In this document: positions 29,042 to 37,924 of the stretch, piece by piece
Layout of the letters: every line of letters begins with the position of its first letter
Position numbering within the stretch: position 1 is the stretch's first letter
Assembly (NCBI RefSeq): GCF_900188085.1
Contig: NZ_FZOU01000001.1
Location: 310,001-374,000 of the forward strand
Origin: Granulicella rosea
GTDB lineage: Bacteria; Acidobacteriota; Terriglobia; Terriglobales; Acidobacteriaceae
Reading direction: 5' to 3'
DNA length: 64,000 nt
The notes under the pieces: model-generated
Seen by the model: only the letters and a program-made list of their open reading frames with translations
The model's database searches: none
Told to the model about the DNA's origin: nothing
Position numbers and translations under genes: made by a program

Positions 29042-30286
29042 ATGGCGACGATCGCCTCATCCCATGCGCGCGACGATTCCAACGCCGCGTCCGAGCTCTT
29101 CCCCGTGCCGCTCGAACCGCGCAGGCGAAGGCTGGAATCGATCGACATCCTGCGCGGCCTGCTGATGCTGCTGATGGCGCTCGACCACACCCGCGACTAC
29201 TTTACCTACCTGACCATCAACCCGGTCGACCCCCATGCCTCCTGGCCGGCGCTCTTTGCGACCCGCTGGGTCACGCACCTCTGCGCGCCGGGATTCATCT
29301 CGCTCGCCGGCGCCTCGGTCTATCTGCAGCGCATGCGCGGCAAGACCAGCGCGCAGCTTGCACGGCTGCTGATCACGCGCGGTCTGTGGCTGATGTTCAT
29401 GGAGATCACGGTCGTCAGCTTCGGCTGGAGCTTCTGCTGGGCGCCCTTCCTGCAGGTCATCTGGGCGGTCGGCGTCGCGATGGTGGGGCTGGGACTCATC
29501 GTGCGCCTGCCGGTGTGGGCGATCGGCGGCATCGGCGTCGCGATCGGTCTGCTGCACAACCTGCTCGACCCCATACAGGCCAGGTCGTTCGGCCCGTACG
29601 CCAACCTGTGGCGGCTGGTGCAGGAACCGGGCCCACTCACCTTTCACGGACACATCTTCGTACTTTGCTACTACCCGTCGCTGGCGTGGTTCGGCGTCAT
29701 CTGCCTGGGGTACGCCTTCGGCACGGTCGCGCACTCCGCCCCGGCTCGCCGCCAGCGCATCGCGGCGACGCTCTCCGTCTGCTTCGCCGCGACGTTCACG
29801 CTTCTGCGCCTCTTCCACGGCTACGGCGATCCCTTCCGTTTCGAGCGCCTCGACACCCCGGCGCGCACCGCCATGTCGTTCCTGAGCGTGATGAAGTACC
29901 CGCCGTCCCTGCACTACGAGCTTGCGACCTTCAGCGTCCTGCTGGCGCTTTACACCCTCTTCGACTACGCGTCGGAGCACGACTGGCTACCCCGCATGCG
30001 CCGGTTCTTCGAGACCTTCGGCCGCGTGCCGTTCTTCTACTACGTGCCGCACATCTACCTGCTCCACACTCTGGCGATCCTCGGCACGCTCGCCGCGCAT
30101 CGCGACTGGCATTTCTGGTTCACGCCGGCCTTCCAGTGGGAGGATGCGATTCCAGCCGGCTGGGGATACGGCCTCCCGGTGGTCTACGCCGTGTGGCTGC
30201 TGGCAGTCGCCATCCTGTACAAACCCTGCGTCTGGTTCAGCGGCGTGAAGGCGCGACGGCGGGACTGGTGGCTGAGCTACCTGTAA
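29042..30286 (+). CDS. DUF1624/HGSNAT-like membrane acyltransferase
   Basis: 414 aa from ATG 29042; ATG 28997 would add 15 residues. The opening RLESIDILRGLLMLLMALDHTRDYF is the hallmark of the DUF1624 (heparan-alpha-glucosaminide N-acetyltransferase-like) family, with the conserved His in LDHTRD. About ten membrane helices follow. Likely moves an acyl group across the membrane to a glycan. Last gene of the plus-strand run that begins at 26305. Confidence 0.82.
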   Translation: MATIASSHARDDSNAASELFPVPLEPRRRRLESIDILRGLLMLLMALDHTRDYFTYLTINPVDPHASWPALFATRWVTHLCAPGFISLAGASVYLQRMRGKTSAQLARLLITRGLWLMFMEITVVSFGWSFCWAPFLQVIWAVGVAMVGLGLIVRLPVWAIGGIGVAIGLLHNLLDPIQARSFGPYANLWRLVQEPGPLTFHGHIFVLCYYPSLAWFGVICLGYAFGTVAHSAPARRQRIAATLSVCFAATFTLLRLFHGYGDPFRFERLDTPARTAMSFLSVMKYPPSLHYELATFSVLLALYTLFDYASEHDWLPRMRRFFETFGRVPFFYYVPHIYLLHTLAILGTLAAHRDWHFWFTPAFQWEDAIPAGWGYGLPVVYAVWLLAVAILYKPCVWFSGVKARRRDWWLSYL

Positions 30287-30308
30287 AACAACTAACCCAA
30301 ACGAGAAC

Positions 30309-30462
30309 TGTCGTCCTGAGCAAATAGAAGAGCTGTCCTGAACGAAGAACTGTCATCCTGTGCAGATAAATGTCATCCTGAGCGCAGCGAAGGATCTGCT
30401 TTCGCTCGGACAGCCAAGGCTCTCCACGCAAAAGCAGATCCTTCGCCACGCTCAGAATGACA
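30309..30462. repeat. Cluster of family C repeats
   Basis: GTCGTCCTGAGCA, GTCCTGAACG, GTCATCCTGT and GTCATCCTGAGCGCAGCGAA in direct order, then an inverted copy ending CAGAATGAC. Degenerate partial copies stacked next to each other fill the gap between convergent genes. Confidence 0.75.
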
Positions 30463-30482
30463 GCATGGTGTGTCGAAGAAGC

Positions 30483-30908
30483 CTAAACCAGCGTCGCGTC
30501 CAGGGTAATCTCCGCCGCCTTCAACAGGCGCGAGATGGGGCAGCCCTCCTTGGCCTTCTTCGCCAGCTCGTCGAACTTCTCCTTCTCGGCGCCCGGGACA
30601 TGCGCCTTGGTCGTGAGATGAATCTTCGTCACGGTCGGGCCGTCGTCGGTATTCGAAAGGGTCACGACCGCGGTGGTCTCAAGACTCTCCGGCACCATCG
30701 CGGCCGAGGTAAGCTGCGCTGAGAGCGCCATGGTGAAGCAGCCGGCGTGCGCGGCCGCGATCAGCTCTTCGGGGTTCGTGCCGACGCCGTTCTCGAAGCG
30801 CGTGCCGAAGCTGTACTGCGTCTCATGCAGGGTGCCGCTCTGCGTCGAGATGGCGCCTTTGCCCTCTTTCAAACTGCCGTGCCAGACTGCGGATGCGCTG
30901 CGATCCAT
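30483..30908 (-). CDS. osmC: OsmC-family peroxiredoxin
   Basis: 141 aa from ATG 30908, behind AGGAGGCAACACC. The two redox cysteines are in AAHAGCFTMAL and EGCPISRLL, the OsmC/Ohr arrangement. VWHGSLKEGKGAISTQSG and GTNPEELIAAAHAGCF fit the OsmC subgroup. It reduces organic hydroperoxides, usually in stationary phase or osmotic stress. Confidence 0.92.
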   Translation of the reverse strand: MDRSASAVWHGSLKEGKGAISTQSGTLHETQYSFGTRFENGVGTNPEELIAAAHAGCFTMALSAQLTSAAMVPESLETTAVVTLSNTDDGPTVTKIHLTTKAHVPGAEKEKFDELAKKAKEGCPISRLLKAAEITLDATLV

Positions 30909-31003
30909 GGTGTTGCCTCCTCGTGAAACTTGCCCGCGTGCGGGGTGTACAGAGCGTTCGATGCCGGTTCGTGGGGTAAGGTGTTTTGCAGATTCGGCGA
31001 AAG

Positions 31004-31085
31004 ACCAAGGCTGAAGCCCTTGCGTATTTTGACGATTGTCGCGACCATCTGGCTTCAGCCCACACGAACCAGACTTCGGGTACAG
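31004..31085. repeat. Degenerate REP hairpins (family B-like)
   Basis: CCAAGGCTGAAGCCCTTGCG and, further on, CTGGCTTCAGCCCACACG: hairpin cores with decayed stems, next to a complete family A unit. Confidence 0.5.
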
Positions 31086-31089
31086 CAAG

Positions 31090-31270
31090 GACAGTGGTCT
31101 TGCTAAGGGCATGGCTTCAGCCATGCCGCCTCGCCCAGTCTCAAATTCGGCTTTAGCCGCTGGGGTACGGCTCTTGTCCGAGCCACCCCCGAGCGAGAAG
31201 CGTACCTCAGCGGCTAAAGCCGCACTCGCGTCATGGCCCGATGGCACGGCTGAAGCCGTGCCCTTAACCA
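31090..31270. repeat. Four-hairpin palindromic repeat (family A), copy 2
   Basis: GGTCTTGCTAAGGGCATGGC ... GGCTTTAGCCGCTGGGGTAC ... GTACCTCAGCGGCTAAAGCC ... GGCACGGCTGAAGCCGTGCC CTTAA. The left outer stem is GCATGGC/GCCATGC where other copies have GCACGGC/GCCGTGC, so both sides have changed together. It fills most of the 402-base gap between osmC and mutY. Confidence 0.87.
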
Positions 31271-31310
31271 AGGGCACTGCAAACGGACAGAATTCGCCGT
31301 GCCCAAATGT

Positions 31311-32474
31311 TTATGGCGCAGCCACATGAATATTGCGTGGCGTGTTCAAACCTCCAACCGAAAGCACGTCGATCCGGTGCAGCACCTTGCGCGCCAGGCC
31401 CGTCAGCGGCAGCTCGTGCAGGCGCGCGACCCGCTGCCACGAGAGCACATCCTTGCTGGCCGGGACGGCGCGCCGCAGCCTGCGGTCGTGCGTGCCCTCG
31501 GCCGCGTAGATCTCGACGTAGTAGTTGGTATTAGTGATGGAGTGTCGCAGCCGCAGGATCGGCTCGCGGTCCTCTACCGCGTCGAGCGGCAGCGGCGGCA
31601 GCTCGTACATCCCGGCCATCAGGCTGGCAGCGTGGTCTCGCTGTTCGAGCAGGACTTCAACCCCTTGCGCCTTCTTCCGGGTCGAAAGCAGAAACGCGAC
31701 CGTCTCGCTGCGTTGCTTCGCGCGCGGCGGCGTCAGATGCTCGCCGCGTGTGCGGCAGACGTCGAAGACGGGACAGTGCAGGCAGAGCGGCGCGCGCGGC
31801 AGGCAGATGGTCGCGCCCAGCTCCATCATGGCCTGGTTATGATCTCCCGGAGCATTCTTGCCCGGCGTCCGCGCCTTGTGAGGAACAAGCGCCGCGGCCT
31901 GCCGCTGAATGAACGCCCGGCCCGCGGCGGTCGCCTCCTCCGGCCGGCCGGTCACGCGCAGCAGCACGCGTTCCACATTCCCATCGACCACGGCGATGCT
32001 CTCGCCAAAAGCGATGCTGGCAATGGCGGCGGAGGTGTACTCGCCCACACCGGGCAGCTTGCGCAGCTCGGCTGAGCTCTCTGGAATCGCCCCGTTCAGC
32101 GTCTCCACGATGAACTGCGCGGCCTTGTGCAGCATCCGCGCCCGCCGGTAGTAGCCCAGCCCCGACCACGCCGCCAGCACATCCGCTTCCGGCGCCAGCG
32201 CCAGCGCCACGACCGTGGGAAAGAGCCGCAGGAAGCGGTCGTAGTGATCGATGACCGCGGCCACCCGCGTCTGCTGCAGCATGATCTCCGACACCCAGGT
32301 CCGGTAAGCGTCCGAGACCCCGCGCCACGGCAACTCCCGCGCATGCCGCAGATACCACGCGGCAAGATGCCGGCGAAAGACCATCGCCTCCGCATGGTTC
32401 AGGCCAGGGTCCAGCGCTACGGGTAAAAGTGGCTGCTCTGGCTTCAAATCAGGGGAGGAGCGGTGCGAGGCCAT
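31311..32474 (-). CDS. mutY: A/G-specific adenine glycosylase
   Basis: 387 aa. Removes A mispaired with 8-oxoG. HhH motif LPGVGEYTSAAIASIAFGE with the catalytic Asp in VVDGNVERVLLR, catalytic-Glu segment SEIMLQQTRV, and a [4Fe-4S] cluster ligated by C-x6-C-x2-C-x5-C (CLPRAPLCLHCPVFDVC). The NUDIX-like C-terminal domain that recognises 8-oxoG follows. Confidence 0.94.
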   Translation of the reverse strand: MASHRSSPDLKPEQPLLPVALDPGLNHAEAMVFRRHLAAWYLRHARELPWRGVSDAYRTWVSEIMLQQTRVAAVIDHYDRFLRLFPTVVALALAPEADVLAAWSGLGYYRRARMLHKAAQFIVETLNGAIPESSAELRKLPGVGEYTSAAIASIAFGESIAVVDGNVERVLLRVTGRPEEATAAGRAFIQRQAAALVPHKARTPGKNAPGDHNQAMMELGATICLPRAPLCLHCPVFDVCRTRGEHLTPPRAKQRSETVAFLLSTRKKAQGVEVLLEQRDHAASLMAGMYELPPLPLDAVEDREPILRLRHSITNTNYYVEIYAAEGTHDRRLRRAVPASKDVLSWQRVARLHELPLTGLARKVLHRIDVLSVGGLNTPRNIHVAAP

Positions 32475-32586
32475 GAGGTGATTTTACTTGGACTTCGCGA
32501 CGCCCGCTTGCTACAGGAAACCCTCGCTGCCCCATGCCAGCCGGATCGCATAGCGATGAAGTGTGCCAAGAGGCCTGTCAGTACGG

Positions 32587-32663
32587 GTAGGCCAAGGCTT
32601 CAGCCTTGGCGCCCTCGGTCCCGGGCCGGACGGGGCTTTAGCCCCTGGGGTATGCTCTCTTGT
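32587..32663. repeat. REP hairpin pair, left flank of the RAYT gene (family B)
   Basis: GGCCAAGGCTTCAGCCTTGG, about 20 bases of spacer, then CGGGGCTTTAGCCCCTGGGG TATGC. The second hairpin ends just before the transposase start. Its mirror image lies at the other end of the gene. Confidence 0.9.
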
Positions 32664-32667
32664 ACCC

Positions 32668-33177
32668 ATGCACGCTACCCGCCAGACGCAGGAGACTTAC
32701 GCCATCACGGTCGTCGCGCATCAGCGACAACGCCATTTCCAACGAACCGCGAACGCCGATCTATTCATCGAGATGCTCTTCCGCTATCGGGACCAGGGTC
32801 GGTTCGCAGTCCATGGCTTTGTGGTGATGCCGGATCATATTCACGTTCTTATTACTCCGGCAATGAACGTCAGCACGGCTCGCGCTGTGCAGTTCATCAA
32901 AGGCGGCTATTCGTTTGCGGTACGGAAACAGTCGCCCGGAGAGGTCTGGCAGAGCGGCTATCATGAGCACCGCATTCGAGACTTGGACGATTTTGAGAAT
33001 CAGAGGATATACATCGCGAAGAATCCGGTTCGTAAGAAGTATGCAGATTACCCACATGTTCATACCGTCTTCGAGGACAGGCTCGATCCGACGCCTGAGC
33101 ACCTGATGGTTGGTCCGAAAAAACATACCCCAGGGGCTGAAGCCCCGTCTGGAAGAGATTCAGGGAGCCAAGGCTAA
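32668..33177 (+). mobile_element. REP-associated tyrosine transposase (RAYT, Y1/HUH type)
   Basis: 169-residue ORF, ATG at 32668 within 10 bases of the left REP pair. The HUH motif is in HGFVVMPDHIHVLITP; the catalytic Tyr is probably that of RIYIAKNPVRKKYA. These are the marks of the TnpA_REP group, distant relatives of IS200/IS605 transposases that act on REP hairpins. The last codons run into the right REP pair, so gene and repeats are one unit. It looks intact, and it may be a domesticated single-copy gene as in other bacteria. Confidence 0.9.
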
Positions 33178-33192
33178 AGCCTTGGCCTACCC
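33123..33192. repeat. REP hairpin pair, right flank of the RAYT gene (family B)
   Basis: CATACCCCAGGGGCTGAAGC CCCG, spacer, then GCCAAGGCTAAAGCCTTGGC. It is the mirror image of the left flank; it overlaps the 3' end of the transposase ORF. Confidence 0.9.
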
Positions 33193-33222
33193 AGACTTCG
33201 CCTACCCAGACTTCGCCTACTT
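33184..33222. repeat. 15-base direct repeat
   Basis: CCTACCCAGACTTCG occurs twice in tandem, followed by a partial third unit (CCTACTTCAAAG). It directly follows the right REP pair. Confidence 0.7.
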
Positions 33223-33254
33223 CAAAGCCAAGGCCGAGCTTCTCACACTGACCC

Positions 33255-35048
33255 CTAGTTCGTATCCCCAAACACCGTCTTCGGATTCACCTTCTGCTGC
33301 GTCGCGGGATACGGCATCCCCTTCGCCAACACCTCCTGCAACTGCTTGTCGTACCCATAGATGTCGTCGAAGAAGTGCGTCTTGCCGTCTTCGCCGACGT
33401 TCGCCGTCAGGTAGAAGATGACGATCGGGATCGGCTGCTTCAGGTTCACCTGGTGGTTGTCCGGGCCACTCTCCATGGCAGCCTTCACCCGATCCATGTC
33501 CCAGTCGCCGTCCTTGTCGGACTGGCCCTTCAGCACCCACACCGCGAGGTCCATCGGCTGCTGCACGCGCACGCAACCGTGCGAGAAGTCGCGGCGCGAG
33601 CGGCTGAACAGCTCCGGCTGCGGCGTCGAGTGCAGGTAGATGTCGTACTCGTTCGGGAACATGAACTTTACGAGTCCCAGCGAGTTCTTCGGGCCGGGCT
33701 TCTCGCGCACCATCAGTTGTCCCTGCTCCACCTGCTTGGCGGTAAAGCCCGACTGCACCTCGCCCTTGCCGTTCGTCACCTCGAAGTTGTGCGAGGCCAG
33801 GTAGCCCACGCCGCTCTTGTCGAGATGCCCCGCCAGTTCCTTGTGGACGATGCTCATCGGCACGTTCCAGTACGGGCGGAAGATCAGGTACTTCATCATG
33901 TGCGTGAAGACCGGCGTCTGGTGCTCGCCCACGACTTTGCCCACCACGACCTTCATGGTGAAGTCGAGCTTGTGGCCTTCGCCGAAGCCGCGCAGGACGA
34001 ACTCCGGCAGGTTCACCATCAGCGGTGCGTTGACGTACTCGTTCGGCAGCCAGCGCCAGCGCTCCAGCGAGTCCTGCAACTGGATGACGCGGTCGGTCAG
34101 CGGTACGTTCAGCGACGCGATCGTCGCGGGCGTCAGCTTGCCGTCGGCGGTGAGGCTGTGGCGATCCTGGTAGCTCTTCACACCGTCGGAGAGCGCCTGG
34201 TCGTAGACCTGCATGTTGACGTTCGCGCTATTCGGCGGCATCGGCGCCCCGGCCGTCTGTGACATAGGCGGAGCGGTGTAATCGCCTTCGAGTTCGAGCC
34301 GCTTGCCGAGCGCTCCGGCCGCAGGATACGCCCCGCCCACACTCACCGGCTTCGTCACCGTCGGCAGAGGCTGCTGTAGATCGGGCATTGCAGCCTGCTT
34401 CTTCGCCAGATCGAGATAGTGCGCCAGCGCCGTCTCGGTCTGGCGATACTGCTCGGAATCCGGCTCGACCCCGGCGATCAGCTTCGGCACGTCGGTCGCG
34501 TCGACCGCCTCGTCCGAGACGAACTCCGGCAGGTCGTACTTCTTCTCCTGCGTGTTGATGTCGAAGTTGAAGTGCGTCGGATTCACCCGGCCGATACGCA
34601 GGTCCGAGATATAACGCATGACGTTGACGGTCATGGCGGCGTCGTAGGCGGCGATGTCCGCGTCCTGCTTGCCGGCGAGCTTCGCGATGCGCCCGTCCCA
34701 CAGCGTGGCGTCGAAGTCCTCCGGGTTCAGGCCCTTGTGCTCGGCGTCCTTGAAGGCCGCGATGAACTGGAGCGCCGTCGGCGTCGGCTTACCGTCGCGT
34801 ATCCACGCGACCTCGTAGTTGCGGTCGTCGTAGAAGGTTTGGACGAGCGGCTCGTAGTCGGCGAAGTTCGGCCAGCGCAGCCCCTGCATGGTCTTCGCCG
34901 CGACCAGCGGCTTCAGCGAGTCAGCATAGGCATCGGTGTTTTCAACCGACTTCGTCTTGCGCTTGCGCTTGCAGCCGCCGGTAAAGAGGAGCGCAGAGAG
35001 CGCGAAGAGTGCGACGGCGTTGCGTAGAGGGGTCTGCCTGAGCGTCAT
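33255..35048 (-). CDS. L,D-transpeptidase lipoprotein (YcbB/LdtD-like)
   Basis: 597 aa with lipobox LLFTGGC. Order: N-terminal YcbB-type scaffold domain (about 45-220), a peptidoglycan-binding domain (VKSYQDRHSLTADGKLTPAT near 295) and a YkuD catalytic domain with the nucleophile in FSHGCVRVQQP (near 505). LFSRSRRDFSHGCVR and IYLHSTPQPE are typical. It forms 3-3 crosslinks in peptidoglycan or attaches proteins to it. Confidence 0.9.
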   Translation of the reverse strand: MTLRQTPLRNAVALFALSALLFTGGCKRKRKTKSVENTDAYADSLKPLVAAKTMQGLRWPNFADYEPLVQTFYDDRNYEVAWIRDGKPTPTALQFIAAFKDAEHKGLNPEDFDATLWDGRIAKLAGKQDADIAAYDAAMTVNVMRYISDLRIGRVNPTHFNFDINTQEKKYDLPEFVSDEAVDATDVPKLIAGVEPDSEQYRQTETALAHYLDLAKKQAAMPDLQQPLPTVTKPVSVGGAYPAAGALGKRLELEGDYTAPPMSQTAGAPMPPNSANVNMQVYDQALSDGVKSYQDRHSLTADGKLTPATIASLNVPLTDRVIQLQDSLERWRWLPNEYVNAPLMVNLPEFVLRGFGEGHKLDFTMKVVVGKVVGEHQTPVFTHMMKYLIFRPYWNVPMSIVHKELAGHLDKSGVGYLASHNFEVTNGKGEVQSGFTAKQVEQGQLMVREKPGPKNSLGLVKFMFPNEYDIYLHSTPQPELFSRSRRDFSHGCVRVQQPMDLAVWVLKGQSDKDGDWDMDRVKAAMESGPDNHQVNLKQPIPIVIFYLTANVGEDGKTHFFDDIYGYDKQLQEVLAKGMPYPATQQKVNPKTVFGDTN

Positions 35049-35144
35049 TGTGTCCCGTGCCGTCCTTGATGTTGGCTTTCAGACCGTTGGATGCTTGTTT
35101 TCAATCGATTGCGGTGTGTGGAGATGGTACATCGTTTTTGCGCC

Positions 35145-35325
35145 CGTCTTGTTAAGGGCACGGCTTCAGCCGTACCGTATACGCGCGCAAAATCCGGCTT
35201 CAGCCGCTGGGGTACGCTCTTCTGCGGGGTGGCGGCAAAGCCAGTTCAAGCCGAAACCGTACCTCAGCGGCTGAAGCCGCCTACATCCACGGCTCTTGCG
35301 GCACGGCTGAAGCCGTGCCCTGAAG
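35145..35325. repeat. Four-hairpin palindromic repeat (family A), copy 3
   Basis: GTCTTGTTAAGGGCACGGCT ... CGGCTTCAGCCGCTGGGGTA ... CGTACCTCAGCGGCTGAAGC ... GGCACGGCTGAAGCCGTGCC. It lies between the L,D-transpeptidase and membrane-protein genes. The rest of the gap (35049-35145) shows nothing. Confidence 0.88.
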
Positions 35326-35334
35326 TTCGCAAAC

Positions 35335-36561
35335 CTAGCGCGCCAGTAGCGACAGCGTCGCCACGCAAACCGAAGCCTGCGCCACCAGAATCATCCCCGT
35401 CAGCGCGAGAAACAACTTGCGATGCTTCGTCTCCAGCACATCCGCAAAGACACCGCCAATAAACGTGAAGAGGAACGGCAGCGCCCAAAGCCACGGCTGG
35501 GTGACATTCTGCGTCGTGACGATCGGCGCGAGCAGCAGCACCATCAACAGCGGCGCCGTATTGCCGAAGTAGCGCGATCGCTTCGCCGCCAGATACACCA
35601 GCAAAGACACCGCCGCGGCGACAAGGATTGGCCCGTTCAACAGGTCCTTCGCAAACCCCAGCGCAGGCTCCAGCGAGAACCACATCCGCGCGCCGCCTCC
35701 GGTGAAGACGTAGCTGAACGGCTGCAGCCGGAAGGCGTAGAACGCGAACAGAATCACCAGCGAACCCACGCCCGCGTTGACCAGGATCTGCATCACCGCG
35801 CTGCGTTTGCGCTCCGCCAGATAGAACATGAAGAAGAACGAGACGACGAAGCCGAGGATCGCGGCCAGCGTGTGCGCCGCGGCGGTCAGGCCCAGCGCCA
35901 GCGTCAGCAGCAGGATGCGCGGACGCCACCTGCGCCGCGGACCGGCCATCGCGTGCGCCACGCCCATGCCCGTATAGACCACGCCGTACAGACCCCACAT
36001 CGCGAGCATCTCGTTATTCGGCGCGACCGCGTACCGCACGATCGCCGGGCAGAAGCAATACAGCCCCAGCGCCAGAAACCCGCCTTCGTTCCCGAACAAT
36101 CGACGCGCCACCCACCACAACCCCGCTCCCAGCCACAGGGCGAAGAAGACGAACGGCAGGTGCAGCAGGTAGCGAACGCTGGTCAGCTCATGCCGCGCCT
36201 CCCACGTCGACCCGTTCAGCGACCCATTCACATAGAGCCGGTTCTCCGGCTTGCGCAGCTTGTCCGTGCCCAGCAGCACCAGCCGCTGCACCGTCAGCGG
36301 CAGACCCGCCACGCGATAGGCGAACGTGCCGTCGCCGTTCAGGTTGCCGCAGGTGGTGAAGTAGCCCGCCAGCGGCAAGGGCCGCTCCCACATCTCGCGG
36401 CCGCAGCGCGCGTAGCGGTAGTCCGCCGACGTCGTCTGCTGATGCCCGATCACCCAAAGGCACTCCGCCAGGAAGACGAGCAGCAGCAAACCTGCGAGCC
36501 GCTGCGGAAGGTTGAGACGAAACTTGATGCGCGGCGGAGCCGGGATGAGCGGAAGCTTCAT
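35335..36561 (-). CDS. Polytopic membrane protein, possible glycosyltransferase of the C superfamily
   Basis: 408 aa with about nine membrane helices. After the first helix comes an extracytoplasmic loop with paired Cys (YARCGREMWERPLP ... TTCGNLNGDG). The helix pattern (RYLLHLPFVFFALWLGAGLWWVAR; GGFLALGLYCFCPAIVRYA) resembles ArnT/PMT-like glycosyltransferases. The acidic catalytic loop residue is not clear, so this is only suggestive. Confidence 0.65.
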   Translation of the reverse strand: MKLPLIPAPPRIKFRLNLPQRLAGLLLLVFLAECLWVIGHQQTTSADYRYARCGREMWERPLPLAGYFTTCGNLNGDGTFAYRVAGLPLTVQRLVLLGTDKLRKPENRLYVNGSLNGSTWEARHELTSVRYLLHLPFVFFALWLGAGLWWVARRLFGNEGGFLALGLYCFCPAIVRYAVAPNNEMLAMWGLYGVVYTGMGVAHAMAGPRRRWRPRILLLTLALGLTAAAHTLAAILGFVVSFFFMFYLAERKRSAVMQILVNAGVGSLVILFAFYAFRLQPFSYVFTGGGARMWFSLEPALGFAKDLLNGPILVAAAVSLLVYLAAKRSRYFGNTAPLLMVLLLAPIVTTQNVTQPWLWALPFLFTFIGGVFADVLETKHRKLFLALTGMILVAQASVCVATLSLLAR

Positions 36562-36633
36562 GCGGTCGGACGATACCCCTTGGTTCTTGAGCGCGAGTCG
36601 AAATGCAGTCGTATCAAGTGTATCGTGAGGGGT

Positions 36634-37047
36634 ATGGAGTCGCTTTCGTTTCGTCCGGGCCGTGCCTTTCTATCGTCCAATTCCCCTATCGTTCCGTGGA
36701 CCGTGGTCTTCGAGGACGAAGGGGTCGCCGCCTACTTCTACGCCTGCGACCGCTCGCAGACGACGCAGGAAGAGGCCATTCAGGATGCGATGCTGATCTA
36801 CAACGTCGGGTCGATGCAGGATGTCGAGGCCGAACGCATCGCCTCGGTCGCCTGGTCGCGCGACGGCCTGCAGGCCGTGCTCTACCTCGACGGCACGGCG
36901 CAGGCCCTGTTCGACTTCGCCCAAAAATGCGGCTACTGCCGGCTGAACTTCCCCAACTTCCTGGGGGATGTGAACGGCTGGAGGCAGTCCGACCATGGCT
37001 GGAACGAAGCCGCCTGGCAGCGGTTCGAGGCTGCGCTGCTGAGCTAG
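36634..37047 (+). CDS. DUF2251 family protein
   Basis: 137 aa, ATG 36634 directly behind GTGAGGGGT. VVFEDEGVAAYFYACD and FDFAQKCGYCRLNFPNF match DUF2251 proteins of unknown function. No signal or membrane segment. It is divergent from the polytopic membrane-protein gene. Confidence 0.75.
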   Translation: MESLSFRPGRAFLSSNSPIVPWTVVFEDEGVAAYFYACDRSQTTQEEAIQDAMLIYNVGSMQDVEAERIASVAWSRDGLQAVLYLDGTAQALFDFAQKCGYCRLNFPNFLGDVNGWRQSDHGWNEAAWQRFEAALLS

Positions 37048-37079
37048 ACAAGCTTTCTGTTTCGCCGCACAAAACTCTC

Positions 37080-37236
37080 GTCATCTCGACCGGAGCATCG
37101 CAGCCTTATCGCGATGCGGAGCGGAGAGACCCCCGTATTGGCCTTTGCCGTTGTTCTCGTTTAGAAGAGAACAAGAGCAAGGACAAAAACCAATGCGGGG
37201 GTCTCTCCACTGCGCTGCGCTTCGGTCGAGATGACG
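37080..37236. repeat. Long imperfect inverted repeat, GTCATCTCGACCGGAGC type
   Basis: GTCATCTCGACCGGAGCATC...GAGAGACCCCCG on the left and GGGGGTCTCTCCACTGCGCT...TTCGGTCGAGATGAC on the right, about 60 bases apart. It resembles family C but with its own core. Confidence 0.75.
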
Positions 37237-37280
37237 AGCATTTTGAGGCAGGCAGGAGTCGAGAGCTGTCAGCTTATGCG

Positions 37281-37688
37281 TTAGCGGAACAGCTTCTTGC
37301 GGAACGTTGGGCCGTCCGGGAGAGGGGCAAGCGTCAGACTCGGGAAGAATCCGAATGTCTTATCGAATTGGCCATGAGGTGCGCCAAGGGGCTTGAGGTC
37401 CTCTCCAACGAGAGGGATGAACTCTGCGGAGAAGGAGACATGTGCTTCGCCATAACGATGCCAGCTTCCTTGAACGGAGCTGGTCTTTCCGTCTCGCGAC
37501 AGTATCTGCGTAAATGTCTCATTAGGTTCAAGACGTAAGATACATTTCTCCCCGCCGCCGCTGAAGACATATGTTCCAGATAGCGCCGAATAGTCATAAT
37601 CCGCTGCGACGACATACCATCCCCATGCGATGGGGAGTACGAGTAACAAGAGAACCACCTTCATCCATCTTGATATGCGAATCGTCAT
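37281..37688 (-). CDS. Exported hypothetical protein
   Basis: 135 aa, N-terminal signal or anchor (MKVVLLLLVLPIAWGWYVV). The remainder is beta-rich: YVFSGGGEKCILRLEPNETFTQ and SVQGSWHRYGEAHVSFSAEF, an arrangement common in small lipocalin-like or copper-site-like periplasmic proteins. Lower GC than its neighbours. Nine bases after an upstream short ORF. Not identified. Confidence 0.6.
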   Translation of the reverse strand: MTIRISRWMKVVLLLLVLPIAWGWYVVAADYDYSALSGTYVFSGGGEKCILRLEPNETFTQILSRDGKTSSVQGSWHRYGEAHVSFSAEFIPLVGEDLKPLGAPHGQFDKTFGFFPSLTLAPLPDGPTFRKKLFR

Positions 37689-37696
37689 CGATTATC

Positions 37697-37903
37697 TCAC
37701 TTGGGGCACGGTGTTCCCGTGCTCCCTCCACAATTCACCCATCCATCGCCCTGCTGAGTAGTTACTGTCCCTTGCTGCTCCGAACCCTTGATAGTCATCC
37801 AAAACAGGTTGTACCTATCGAAACGAGGGTTACCATAGTCCTGCCCCTGTTTTGGTTTTGTCATCTGACCCCAACTTGCTTGGCTTGGGTTGTAACGCCC
37901 CAA
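37697..37903 (-). CDS. Short ORF, possibly a gene remnant
   Basis: 68 codons from TTG 37903, with an in-frame stop two codons further upstream. Content: GRYNPSQASWGQMTKPKQGQ, GNPRFDRYNLFWMT, and WVNCGGSTGTPCPK at the end. Rich in Tyr, Gln, Gly. It could be the tail of a larger secreted or YD-repeat-like protein cut by a deletion. No family assigned. Confidence 0.35.
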   Translation of the reverse strand: MGRYNPSQASWGQMTKPKQGQDYGNPRFDRYNLFWMTIKGSEQQGTVTTQQGDGWVNCGGSTGTPCPK

Positions 37904-37924
37904 TAGCTGTCAGCTTACAGCTCT

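Noticed and set aside
31036..31329. 97-codon ORF reading through a palindromic repeat (KGMASAMP..ALAAGVRLLSE)
   Set aside because: The same peptide-like string arises in several frames wherever the family A repeat occurs, so it is a repeat translation, not a gene.
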